From positions 3,100,001 through 3,164,000 of the forward strand of contig NC_064681.1 of the NCBI RefSeq assembly GCF_023278565.1: a stretch of DNA of 64,000 nt, given 5' to 3'. This document shows positions 11,609 to 23,369 of this stretch, piece by piece. The position numbers and the translations under genes were made by a program. The stretch's first letter is position 1, and every line of letters starts with the position of its first letter. The notes below the pieces were generated by a model. It was not told where the DNA came from and did no database searches. It saw nothing but the letters and a program-made list of their open reading frames with translations. The DNA comes from Colletotrichum lupini (taxonomy: Eukaryota; Ascomycota; Sordariomycetes; Glomerellales; Glomerellaceae).

Positions 11609-13631
11609 TCACTTCTTCTCCTTCTTGCAAATCGGGGACGACTGGGTGCTGACAATGATGGGCGTGGCCGAGTCGGCGTGGATAGTCACGCCTTCGTCAC
11701 TGTCGTCGGACGAGATCTCGGCAACGGTAGTCTCCGCGGGTGATCTGAACAAGCAGGTTAGTCAAGAAGAATGCTCCAATGGCGAGAATGGTCACCGTAC
11801 TGGGTATTTCCCTGAACAGTGCCCGCCTGGTAGTCATCAGACTTGACCCCCTTGCCCATCCGATCGAGACCGCCAGTCATGGAACGAGGGGCGTAGCTGT
11901 TGAGTTTGGTCAGCGGCTGAAATCAGAGATAACCTGAGTGACGAGTGCTCACCTGTTCGGTGTGGAATGCAGAGCACGTTTCCAGGCCGGCTGATTGTAC
12001 ATATTGGGCTGGATGCCAACCAAGGGAGTACCGTAGGCGCCGATGTTGTACTCGTTGGTACGGAACTGGCGGCGCTCAGCAGTGACTCGCTTGAGTTCCT
12101 TTTGACCAGCAGTGTCGGCATAGCGAATGTTCATCACCATGCCCTCCTCGCCGATGGGGATGCCGTTGAACTGCTTAATGACGGCATCGCAAACATCGCG
12201 GGATTCAAAACTGGATCAGTTAGAATACGGCATTCACGAGTGCTCGGAAGTCGCTTACCGAGCGAAGCCAACACCGCGGCTGTTGCCCATGCTGTCACGC
12301 AGGATCTTGGACGACATGATGTGATAACCTCTGAAGATATCGCCAAGGTCCTGGAGGTGTCAGTATTGAGCAAATCAACATCACAGAATATGTCAAGTGC
12401 AAACTCACATTCTCCGTCAGGCTCTTGGGGAGGTTGGAGATGTAGAGGTTGGTTGAACCCTCATCGCCCTCGGCCTTGAGGCGAGAGTTGAAAGATTCCT
12501 GCAAAACAGGTCAGACAATGGGGGCTGAACAGTGGGTAGTTGCAGATCAGAACATACACGAGCAAAGCCGACCTCGTATCCGAGACGATGGAAGCCCCGG
12601 ATACACATCTCCGAGTCGCGGACGTCGAAGAACTTGGCAAAGCCAAACCTGCTTGATCATCAGCGAAGAGGAAAGAAAAGGGAACTCGAACCAACATACC
12701 CTTTGCAAGCACCAGTAGACGTGTCAATGATGGCTTTGGATGTCTCCACCTCGCCAAAGCGGGAGGCGAAGCGGTACAAGAGCTCATCATCAGTAGTCGG
12801 ATGAAGACCGCGAATGTAAACATTGCGGTTGCCCGGGATCCTATTCTCTAAACTCTGATCCAGGGTCTTCATCTGGGTGGCAGGGGTGAAAACGGCAGGA
12901 ACGGCCTTGGGGACGGGAGGGTCCTGCTTGAGGATCTCTTCCAAGTTGCGGTCGACCGGGATCGTGATGACGCCGTGCTTGGCAGCAGGTTCAACGAAAA
13001 TGTTGCCGCCAACAAGCTGCTGGGGAGAAGGCGTGGTGTAGGTTGAACCATCAAGGGCAGCAACGCGGGGGCCCTTGTCATTCTTGCCGGCACCGCTGTA
13101 GAAAGGAGTCGTAGGAGCAGATTCGGTGGTGGTGTAAGAACCACCACTGTGACGACGATTCTCAAGACCTGGCACGTCGTTGCGACCGCGGTTGGTGCGG
13201 TCCTGGAGAGCCGAGTTGCCACTCATAGCGCGACCGGGGGTGAAAGGCATCATGGGGTAGGGAACGTAGGGACTGAATTGCCCAGGCGCAGCCAAGTAGC
13301 CACTCGGTCCGTACGGACCCTGAGAGAGGTGGTCCATACCCAGAGCAGAAGGCAGATGAGGAGCCAGAATGTAGTCCTGGGGAATCATGTACGGATGGCC
13401 GGTCGCCATTTGTCCCATACCGCCAACGTTGTGGGACATGCCGTTACCCAAGGTCATGTTTTGGAATTGACCGATGGCACCATTCAAGGCGTCAACGCTG
13501 CCCATCATGTTGGGCATCTGGTTCTCAGGGAACTGGCTGGCGTGATTGCCGGGCCCAGCATAGGCGACGGAGTGCTTGGGATCCATGGTGTGAGTCTGAT
13601 AAGACATAGTCAAGTCCGAAGTCTTGAACAT
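11609..13631 (-). CDS. Two-RRM RNA-binding protein, MSSP/RBMS type
   Basis: A tandem-RRM protein related to vertebrate RBMS/MSSP and Sex-lethal-type proteins, probably a post-transcriptional regulator; targets unknown. Seven exons: 12700-13631, 12558-12648, 12409-12498, 12259-12350, 11953-12210, 11801-11896, 11609-11744, giving 564 residues. Residues 1-265 are low-complexity Gln/Met/Pro/Gly-rich. RRM1 starts at about 270 with NVYIRGL and has RNP1 KGFGFAKF. RRM2 starts at about 358 with NLYISNL and has RNP1 RGVGFARF. Both carry the aromatic RNA-contact residues. The C-terminus is a disordered tail with an acidic EISSDDSDEG patch and a Lys-rich end. The first ATG is used; a second in-frame ATG eight codons in (13607) starts with MSYQT and is equally plausible. 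The donor of exon 6 (GTACGG) is the least certain junction. Splitting of both RRMs by introns is normal in this group. Confidence 0.9.
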
Positions 13632-16600
13632 CAGTCAGAAGGGTGCCAAAAGCTTTCGCCTGCGTCAAAAAGAAGTCGCAAGGCACTGGGGCGAGTGCCA
13701 TGATGGGAAACGGACGCGAAGTCCGCGTTTGGGAAGGACGCAATATCGTACTTACAGGAACGATGTCAATGGGTTCCAAGGGTTGAAAAGAAGAGTTGGA
13801 TCGGGATTACTGCGAATCGGGACTGTGTGCTGGTCAGCGAATGAAGTTTGCGTAAGGAATGAATTGTGATGAACAGGCTGGCAGAGCTGAGGGAAATGGC
13901 GAGGAAATCTGCAAGATCGGAATGACCTCCACCAACTTGGGTGCATGCAACCAAATGATCAGACCGCCAATAGGTGACACTATTGGAGAGGGAAGAATGT
14001 GATGCTGTCAAAGACAAGCAGGGCATGGGATGGTTTGCGTGGAGTGTGGCGGTAAGGCCCAAACTTGCCTTTGTCGTCTGGATATTGAACAGCGGCTTGG
14101 AACCACAGACGTAGACTCGAACAACGTCAACAATGGGAAATGTTGTTACCAAAGACTCTGTGAAGAAGCGAGTGATCAGTAAAAGGATGGAACAAGCTAT
14201 CGGGAGCAGTCGGAGTCAAAGAGACTGTGTGGTGGGTTGAAGAAGTGTGGTGGTGATGCTGTGGTCAAGAAAAAAGAGAGAAGAAGATGGAGGAAACGAA
14301 AGCGAAGTTGGGCCATTGGCAGAAGATAAAGGACGAGTAGATGACGAGACGTACCTAAGGATGCTTTCCTTTCCTTTACCTTCCTTTGCAGCCCAAGTTT
14401 GTTGGATCTGTTGAAGGCTGGAAGGAGAGGTTGAAAAGGCGTCTGAGTGTGGGAAAGAGATGATGTGCTTGAGAGGAAGAACAAGACCAGTGACGATGTA
14501 AGCAGAGAAGGTGATGACACCCGGGAGGCAAAGAGGTGGCCCCGTCAGTTCGGACCGGGGGGAAAGGCCCGGCGGGTATCAGCTGCCAGTACTAGAAGAT
14601 GTGCCGTACTACTTTCCCAATGTTAGCAACTTCCTCGTAGCAAAGAGGTAGAACTCATTCCTGCCTTCCAGCTTGGAACATCTTGTCGATAAGGGTTGAC
14701 GGGGTTCAGGTACCCTAGGAAGAAAGGGGACGTACCTAAAAGTGTGACTGGAAAGATGCCCGGACGTGGGGACAAGTTTCCTTTCCTTCTACTTCTCACT
14801 GCTTCTTCCTTCTGTTCGAGGTCTCAAGCCTTCCAAAAAGTTGTTGATCTGACGATGTTCTCTCCTGAATTGAGGAGGGAAATTACACAGCTGAGGGAAA
14901 CAGTCGACGATGATCTACAGCGGAACGATTGCCTCGAGCAAGCCGTGGCGATGACCGATAGACAATATCACCTTGCTCTTCCTTCGTCGGTTGAAAGCCT
15001 CGCACAATCTTGAGTGATGTTCCTGCTTTGCTGAAAAGTGGTCGACCCTGTCTTCTTGCAGAAGACAATACTCGGTAGCTGCTGCTTGACGTGCTGCGGG
15101 GGAGATAGCGAGTTGGTCCCTTCTTTGGATCTGCGAATAGTCTTCCTTCGTTCGGCTGCCTGGTTCGCTGCGCCTATTCTCGATCAACCAAAGGTGCTGA
15201 TACCGTTGAGAAATCTGTCGCCAAGGATGTCGCTAATATTTGAGCGAGTCTGCAAGTTGTATTAGTATCTCTAAGCAGTGCGAATTCATGGGGCTGACCA
15301 AACCGTGTTTCCAGAACTCCAGCCCAGGCTGTCCTTTGGATTGTCGAGAACCAACGCCTTCAAGCTGTCACTGGCCGACGATATCGATGTCTGCGGGGGA
15401 ATTCGCAATGAAGTGACTGCGTTGAACCGGTTCCTCAACGAATGCCTCCAAAGACGAAGCTGCAAGTACCCAAACCGACAAGGAAACTCCGATATCAAAA
15501 TGCAACCGTCATGCACCGTCCGTTTGTCCTAAGAATACCAGGGTAACGATTCTACCACGAAAAAAGTCGTCGGATAAGAGGAGAAGATCTATCTGATTGC
15601 CATTTCGAAAGAAAATAGGGGCGATTCTCCGGCGGCTGAGAGGGGATCTCTGCTCGTCTTTATGGAAGCTGCTCTTTCGGTTTCTGTGCAGTCCGCTATC
15701 CTTGCCCTGCAGCCAAGCGTGGTTGTCATAGAGTGCTGATCCACTCAACTTGTTTCTTTTCTTCCCACTGATCTCTGAGACAGGGTTAGCGTCGAGAAGG
15801 AGAGGCCGTCCGGCCGAGGGTTCAGAAAAAGTCGGGCTGCCTGATGTCTCTCTTTTTGAAGCGGCCAGTCTTAGGCCCAGCGGGTGACCTGATGTGCCTG
15901 AGTCTGAGATCGATACTCATCATGGATGTGTGTGTTCGACGGGGGGGGCAATGGCTGCCGGCAACCGCGACGCACTCAGCACTCACTTTGGCAGACATCC
16001 CGATGCTCACCACCCACCACGTCGGAGGTGTATACTGGGCGTTGACTGGCCAGCTGACTTCTGGAAGTCTCGGTGCCCCAGGATCAGGGATCCATAGCAC
16101 TTCTGAGATGAAGTCTTTGAACCAACTTGTCAAAGAAGGTGTTGGATTCTAAGCAGAGGATGTCTGCAGTTTGGGGAACGGAAGACGGCGGTTCGTCCAC
16201 AGCCAGCGAAGCGGGACCTGGCTTTCCTTTTTTTGTTGAGAATCACTCACTTGAAGACGAAACAGAACCTAGCCGGGTTCGGATTAGAAAGTGTGCGGCT
16301 TGCATCTCACGATAGTCTGTGGCTGGCGTGATCTGGAGTGTTGGCGCGGGCAGCAGTGTCGAGTAACCCGACGTGGCGTGGCGGGTACCTGAGACCAATT
16401 TCGATACGCAGGGCATACTGTCGTTGCCATCTCCGAGGTTGTGCGAATTTCATATCTTCTCTCCGGGTGTGTCTTTCTTGGTGTTTTCGAAACAGTGCTG
16501 ACGAACGACCAGCCAGGGAGGCTGCCTGCCGTTGCCCGTTGACGGCATTCCGAGAGATCACAACCCGGTCGAGCCACGAGGCCCCAGTGCTGGCGTCAAC

Positions 16601-19327
16601 AACCAACGGTGAACACCCACAGAAGGAGCAGAAGAATACCTATGGAAATCACATCCAGAAGGCGAAGCGTGTTTGGCCCAGAACCGAGGACTAACATGCT
16701 CGTTCCCTGCTAGTGCCGACGAGGAAAAAGCAATGTCGTGGGGTGGGTGGCATAAGACCGCGCCGCTTTTTCACGCACATGACGAGACGAACTCGACTCT
16801 CAGATTTGCAAGGGACCCTCCTCTGGTTTCTTTTGCGGCCTCTTGGTGGTTCATATCCATGGCGAGGAACACTCTTTCTGTGAGGTCGCAAAAGAGTTGA
16901 GGCTGAAGCTGTGGTGATGAAAGCCTCCACATTTTCGCCGACCTGCTCCTCATCCCGGCTCTCATGACAATTTCAACCGCGTCGTCTGGTCCGAACTTTT
17001 GGACTTGCCCAGAGGAATCGCTTCAGAAAATCAGACCCAGGCTCGGGCGGGTAGTGTGAAGCTCAGAACGAACTGCCTGCTCTTGTGGCTGCCAAGCGGT
17101 GTCTGGACTCTGGAGTCGAGGATCGAGCAGCCAATTTTTTTCTGCAAAACGACAATCGATGTGACTGGATCCTTTGAGATCTCCGTCGTCCAAAATGGCG
17201 GTAAGCAAAGTCCGGGCTGTCAAGGACAAAGGTTGCAGGTTGGCTGGGGCGGAGATCGGATCTTGCAGCGGCAGACCAGGACCAAAAGGCAAACATCGGC
17301 TTGTTGCTGCAGCCTGCAGCAAGCAAGGCGTTACAGGCGTACGGAGCATTTGATTCTCGAAAGTTGTTCCCATTTCGCACCAGCCTTTCTGCTCTCACGA
17401 ATCAGACGGTTTCGATTGCGCAACTTTCATTAAAGTACACTCCCTTGGTGCCCGTTTCAACTCAGACAATGAGACCGATTGGTGACTGACACTCATGTCG
17501 TGGAAAGACGGCAAATTGGGCTCAGACATGGGCGATGATCCGAAGGAGTGCAGGCCAGTCAGTCACTCACGCCGACTTGAAAGTGCCTTTTTGTTTTTGC
17601 GCCTTGCTTCGGCCGTCATGCAGGTCATGCCGGCTTGTCATGTCTCGATTCTTTCCTCCACCACCAAGACAAGTCGCGGCTTCTGCCGAACCTCTAAGAA
17701 CCGGCAAAGCGATGATGAAATTTAGTCGCACAAACACTGCAAGATGCCCCGGCCGGAGGAGAATATTGAGAGGGGGATGCGATATCACGTTTCTTTGTGA
17801 GCAGATGGAGAGAGGATCTGGCCTCAGCCGTCTTATCACCCCCCTCCTTCCAAGATTCTGCAGGTGAATGATCCTCCGAGCCCCCCCCCCCCATGTTTGC
17901 TCATTGTTTGTCTTTCCTTGATCGTGTGAGATACCCGAGACGCCGCTGCCGCCGTTCGGATCGAGAAAGTCACCCGTGGGGAGCAGCATTGGCAGCAGGT
18001 GTGTTGGTCGTCATCGGCGCCCTGGCCCTTGACAACGACTCTCGTGTGGTTGACGGTATCCGTAAAATAAGGCCGTGGGGAGACGGGCGGGAAGGGGAAG
18101 CGAAAGCTCGCACTCGGAGAGCAGTTTCTGGCTTAGTGCCATCGTCTGACCCCGGTCACCGAGTCGATCCTCCGCTCGGCAGGCAGTGCCCATCCGTATC
18201 TTGGGATGTTTGCGGGGTGGGGGGAGGGAAGGGGGATTGAATCACGTCTCTGCCCCGTTCCTGGTTCACCACCTCAGTGTCTCTTTCCTCCTCCACTCCG
18301 GGTTTGTCTTTTGTCGGAAGTTCAGATTGGTCCAGGGAAACCGGGGGAGGGGTTATGGCAGGGTGTTCGAACCTGTTGTTGGATATGCTGACTGATTGCG
18401 AGGTAAGGATTATTTGATTCTCTGCCGCACGGCGGCACGGGAGGACGGCGGCTTGGTGTTCCCCGATCTGTTCAGCTTTTCCGATTCAATTATTGATTAC
18501 TGACCAAAAGTGACGGGGTCCCAAGTTTGCGTCAAGAAGAGGATGATATATGTCCCTGCTCGATTAGGAAGGGGAAGAGATCAACCACCACAAAGGCAAA
18601 TCACGCCATGGCGACGGTGAAATTGCTGCCACTACCCGTGTCACCAGCATCTCGTCACAGATGGCCGCACCAGATAGCCTCGGTTGAGTTTGGCCCGGTC
18701 TGGTTGGACCCCGGTAGTCATTCCCAAGATACCACAATGCTTTTCAATATAAAGACTTGGGTGTCTGGGCTCATGGTACATCACATTTGGCACATCACAA
18801 CGGACACATCATGAGAACTTTGGAAGATGAACTGTCTATACTCTGAACGAATCATTATCTGCAGTACAAACTCCAAAAGAATAAAAGACCAACTGACAGT
18901 CTAGCGGCATACGCGACGAGAGGATAACGGCATAGGAACAAGAAAATAGACAAGTTATATGCCAAGTTGAAAACCCAAGTCAAGCAACCAAGCCAATCCC
19001 CTTGTCCGCTCGTCATCATGCCTGCCTGCCCAACGTTGCTTTAATGTAGAATAGTTCCAAAGAAGAACCCCGTCTGCGCGATCTGCCTGCAAAGAGGTCG
19101 GTGGGATGGGTTTAGGTAGGTGTGGGTTTCCCCGAGACATTACTCCGGTCATCCCGATCCAATATGCACAACATACGCCGCCCTATGCTGATATAGAAGA
19201 CATGCGCACATCTATACACACACATCCCACGCACGCACAAAGTTTCGCGCCTCTATAAGAGGGCGTAGATGCCTTCTCCATTTTCCGTCTAGATCCCATA
19301 CTCCGTGTCGCATAACACAGACCGACT
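13632..19327. other. Long intergenic/upstream region of the RRM gene
   Basis: 5.7 kb without a supported protein gene. Its left end (to about 14.55 kb) is CT-rich in the direction of the RRM gene and looks like a long 5' leader. It includes donor-like GTACGT sites on the minus strand near 14350 and 14735, suggesting 5' UTR introns. From 14.6 to 18.5 kb there are many short open frames on both strands, none recognisable. Homopolymers occur (seven or more G near 15943, twelve C at 17881-17892). The right end, about 18.9-19.33 kb, is the 3' flank of the P450 reductase gene. No transposon or RNA gene was recognised. Confidence 0.55.
17881..17892. repeat. 12-nt C homopolymer
   Basis: Twelve consecutive C on the plus strand in the gene-free region between the RRM gene and the P450 reductase. 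Confidence 0.9.
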
Positions 19328-21528
19328 CTATGACCAGACATCCTCCTGAGGTATTTGTTAGCATTGGTCACGAAGCTGTTGTGAGAATATAGAATCCGGC
19401 GTACCTGGTATTGGTTGGCTGCTCTCATGTTCTTGACAATCTCCTCGGCCTTGGCCTCAGAGATGCCACGCTGCTCCGCCAGAATCTGGCCCAGAACGGT
19501 GTTGACCTCACGAGCCATGTTGGCGGCGTCACCACAGACGTAGAAGTAGGCCTTCTTCTCGAGAAGCTCGTTGATCTCCTTGGAGCGCTCCTTGAGACGG
19601 TGCTGAACGTAGACCTTCTTGGGGCTCTCGCGGGAGAAAGCGGTGATGAGTTCGAACTTGTCGCCGAGATCCTTCTTGTATTGCTGTTACAATGGTTAGC
19701 CTCGCGTCATGGAACGTGCAAAAGCTTGCTTGTGAAGTTTGCTTACCTCCCACTCATCCTTGTACAAAAAGTCCTCGGTCGACTTGCGGCATCCGAAGAA
19801 GAGAATCGTCTGACCAACATCGGCGCCATCGCGAGCCAACTTGGCTCTCTCCTGAATGAAACCGCGGAAGGGGGCAGCACCGGTACCGGGACCAATGCAG
19901 ATGACGGGCTTGGAGGGATCGGAAGGCAGCTTGAAGTTGGAATGGCGGACGTGGACGGGCACGTGGATACCGTCGTACTTGTTTCTGGGGCCAGTGATCT
20001 CGTAGGTCAGTCCAAAGGCGGTAGGCTCGGGGTCGTTGTTCTGCTTCTGCTTCAGAGCGAGGAGGTAGTTCGTAGCGACACCACGGAATGGATCGCCGCG
20101 GCCAGGGATCGTCTGGTTCTCGACCACGGCGGTAATGGAGATCTTCTTGGGCTGGACCAGGGACGAGGAGGAGATGGAGTAGTAACGGGGCTGGAGCTTG
20201 GTGAGGCCTTCAATCCACGCGGAGAAGGGGATGTTGGTCCACTTTTGACCGCCGCTGACAGAGTCCAAGAACCGAACAATGTTGTAGAAGTGAGCACCGG
20301 TCTTCTCGTGGAAGAGCTCTTTGTCGCCACCGAGCTTGACCATCTCGGCCTTGATGTCTTCGCTGGGAGCGAAGGCGGCGAGGGTGGAAATGAACTGGCG
20401 GGAAACGGGGGCGCAGATCTCGAGGTGGTAGCGAACAATGGCATCGTAGGTGGTGGGCGTGGGGAAGGGGACCTTGGCGGTAGGCTCGAGGGCCTTGACG
20501 CTGACGACCGAGTGTCTCTGCTCAGTAAGTCCAACAAGGTCAAGGAAGCGGTCAACCTCTTCACCGGGGTTCGTGGGCCAGATGGCAATGTGGTCGCCGG
20601 TCTGGTAGGACAAGTTGGATCCGCTGATGTCGACTTCGAGGTGCAGGCAGTTTCTGTCCTTGACGCTGAAGAGCTCCTTGGACTCGGCAATGGGGGCGAT
20701 GTAGGGGTTGTGGGCGTTGAAGGGACCCTTGGCGGTACCCTCAAGATGCATCTTGTTCGGCTCTCCGACGTAGACCTCGGCGGACGAAGCGTCGAGACCC
20801 TCGCGTTCGAGAATGCTGAAGGTGGGCTCGTAGACAGCCTCGCGCTCCTCCAGACCCATCTTCTCGGCGAGAGCAGCCCACATGGGGTCCTTCCAGGCCA
20901 GGAAATCCTCTTCCATGGTACCGGCGCCATCGTCACCCTCGCCAGCCTCGCCGATCTTGTGTGCGCCGAGCTTCACGAGAGCCTTTGTGACGTTGCGAAC
21001 CATGGAATTGTAGTGCTCGTAGGTGTTGTTACCGAGACCGAAGGCGACAAAGTTGAGGTTGTCCAAGGCGGGGTCGTTGCCCTCGGAGAAGGAGACGTCC
21101 TCGCCGGTGATGAATTCGTAGAAATCGACGGCGTTATCGGTGGGCTCGCCCTCACCGTAGGTGGCGAGAACAAACATGACGACCTTGTCGCTGGGGATGG
21201 AATCGAGGTTATCGTAGTCGTAGTCCTCCAAGTCGGCGACCATGGTCTCGAGACCGAAGCGGCTCTTGCCTTCCTTTGCGAGTCTCGAGGCGTAGTCCTC
21301 GGCGGTACCAGTCTGGGATCCATAGAAGACGATGCAGTTCTTTCCCGACTCATCCATCTTCTCGATGATGTTTCTTGTCTTGCCGGCCTTGGCGCCATTG
21401 GCGTTGGCAAAGGCGTTGGCATAGGGGTCCTTGACTACTCCCCAGTATTTGCCCTTTGTGAAGTAGGCGGCCGTACCCAAGAGGATGACGGCCAGGACGA
21501 CGATGTCCAGCGTGTCGAGTTCCGCCAT
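19328..21528 (-). CDS. NADPH-cytochrome P450 reductase
   Basis: An ER diflavin reductase passing electrons from NADPH through FAD and FMN to microsomal P450s, such as the sterol 14-demethylase. Exons 19747-21528, 19405-19683 and 19328-19345 give 692 residues, the usual length. Residues 8-23 are the N-terminal membrane anchor. FMN-site segments are SQTGTAED (71-78) and ATYGEGEPTD (122-131). The FAD motif RYYSIS is at 448-453 and the NADPH-binding GPGTGAAPFRGF at 546-557, with FGCRKSTEDFLY further on. The last exon is 18 nt and encodes only EDVWS plus the stop; the C-terminal Trp stacks on FAD in this family, so the micro-exon is functionally essential. The start ATG opens directly into the anchor. 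No P450 gene is adjacent, fitting a general rather than cluster-bound reductase. Confidence 0.98.
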
Positions 21529-21938
21529 GTTGGGCCGTCGGACTCAACTGGACTGCTCGGAAGGGTTGCGGCTCGGAAGCACTGACAATTCCGAGGTGAT
21601 GCGCGACAGCGAGAGGTGTTTGTGTTGCAGTAGGGAGGTTTGGCGGGGTTGCTGCAAGGAGGTAAAAAAAAGTCGCAAGCGAGCGATGAAGATGAAGAAT
21701 CACCGACCCAGAAATGCGAGTGGGATTGCCGAGTTGACAGCCGTGAATAGGCGACTATTTAGGGGGGGATCTAACAGCCGCGGGAAGTGGCGGTTGTTGG
21801 AGGAAGTTGGAGAAATTCAAGCCTCGTGAGGTAAGGTGAGGTAAGGTACGGAGCGGAATACTGCAATCGTGTTCACATGAGATCAGCGGGGGTGATTCGA
21901 CAATTGGCCGGGAGGAAGAGATGGTGGATTGCGGTGGT

Positions 21939-21956
21939 GGAGGAGGAGGAGGAGGA
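21939..21956. repeat. (GGA)6 trinucleotide repeat
   Basis: Six GGA units on the plus strand in the reductase upstream region, part of a longer purine-rich stretch. Confidence 0.9.
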
Positions 21957-22973
21957 AGATGTGGGTAAAACCAGAAGGGAAGTCTGGTCAGACCGTCAGA
22001 CCCAGGATTTAGCCCGTCGGTCGGGGAGAGTGGAAACAGTGTGATGCCGAGTTTCGGACACGCACCAGTGCCAGCAGTCCCGGCGCCGCCAATGACGGCC
22101 TGACTTGACCTTGCACTGTACATACACTACCTATACACAGTATGTCGTATCCAGTCGCAGCGCAACCGTTTTGGTAGTGTAGTGTACATAGTACAGCGTG
22201 GGACCAAAGGCTGACACCTAGGTAGGTAGACCAAAGCACTGGGATGGGGTGACGGGGGTTTAGGGTCCACGGGCAAAGGAGAAGAATACTTGGGCTTACC
22301 GGTCTGTGCAAAGGACGCCGAGACACCCAGTTGGGAAAGGCACGGGCGGAAGCACACAGGCAAAGTTGAGCTTAGGACGACTGAATAGTGAGAGAGCGCG
22401 CGGGAGGAAGAATAAGTGAGGTGTGAGAGTGTCGGGGAGTATTGTGTCGTAGATGTCGCCGACTGCGGTACGGAGTAGAGGAAAGAGAAAGGATAGTGAA
22501 TAGTAAGCGGATTCGGGACGAACAGTCAGCGGGAAGAAATAGGAACGGCGGAGGCTGGAGGAATTTGAGAAGAAGGGCTTAGAAGGAGGGAGTGAGAATA
22601 AGAGTAAGAGTAAGGGTCGGAGAGGGCAAGGCCAAGAGAAAGTAAAAAGAGACGACGGGGTTTGTTGGTGCGCTGCAGAAGTCTCTCGTCTCGTTCGACG
22701 GGAGTTGATGAGGACACTGGGACAAGCAAGCAGGCCGGGGCGGGTAGGCCGCATGGAGCACACGAGGAAACGGACGGAACTTTGGATCGGAAGTGCGATA
22801 AGGGACCGGCGGGCATGTTGCATTCAACGGCATGGCTCGGGGATGGTCATGGCTAGTGGACACTGCGCTGGGCTGACTTGGTCTTCTTCCTTGCTAACAA
22901 CCGCCTAATGGAGTACCTTACCTTGGGGAACAATGTTACTGTGTAATAATGTCATGTACGAATATTCGTAATG

Positions 22974-22993
22974 AGGCAAGGCAAGGCAAGGCA
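22974..22993. repeat. (AGGCA)4 pentanucleotide repeat
   Basis: Four tandem AGGCA units, followed by related imperfect units (GGGTAAGG, AAGGCAAGG) up to about 23012. Confidence 0.85.
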
Positions 22994-23347
22994 GGGTAAG
23001 GAAGGCAAGGAAAGGTTCGGATACTTGGATGCATTCCGCGCCTCAGAGCCTGGAGAGAGAAGCATGGAAAGCCCGAGGCAATCTGGAAGGAACCTACGTA
23101 GTAAGGGCTCTCCACCTTCTACAAGTAGTCGGTTCGGATTTGGCAAGCTCTGGTTCCAGGATTTGGCAGGGCCGTTCCGAGTCGAAAGCGAGCTGGCCTT
23201 CCTTCCATTTTCTGTCCCACTCTCAGCGCAGCGGAAAGCCATTGCTCAATTTCCTCCCGTATGGACGGAGTAGGTACCTTCCATATGTGCCTTCCTCTGT
23301 GCAAGGGAAATTCCTCTACGTACTGCTGTACCTTGGTAGCTTCCATA

Positions 23348-23369
23348 AGGTAAGGTACCTACCTTACCT
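23348..23369. repeat. 22-nt near-palindrome of AAGGTAAGG type
   Basis: Arms AGGTAAGGTA and TACCTTACCT separated by CC form a perfect inverted repeat with 10-nt arms. It is the most symmetrical member of the AAGGTAAGG/CCTTACCTT family seen across intergenic parts of the window. Function unknown. Confidence 0.85.

Noticed and set aside
14696..15013. A 105-codon plus-strand frame upstream of the RRM gene
   Set aside because: Its C-terminal half looks helical, but the N-terminal part reads like leader sequence. No start context, partner exon or family match was found.
18364..18374. tRNA B-box-like TGTTCGAACCT
   Set aside because: No A-box at suitable distance and no pairing acceptor or anticodon stems.
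19411..21585. A 724-codon open frame on the plus strand across nearly the whole P450 reductase gene
   Set aside because: It is antisense to an unmistakable gene and runs straight through that gene's intron. Its Val/Leu/Gly/Asp-rich product is the usual by-product of C-ending codons on the opposite strand.
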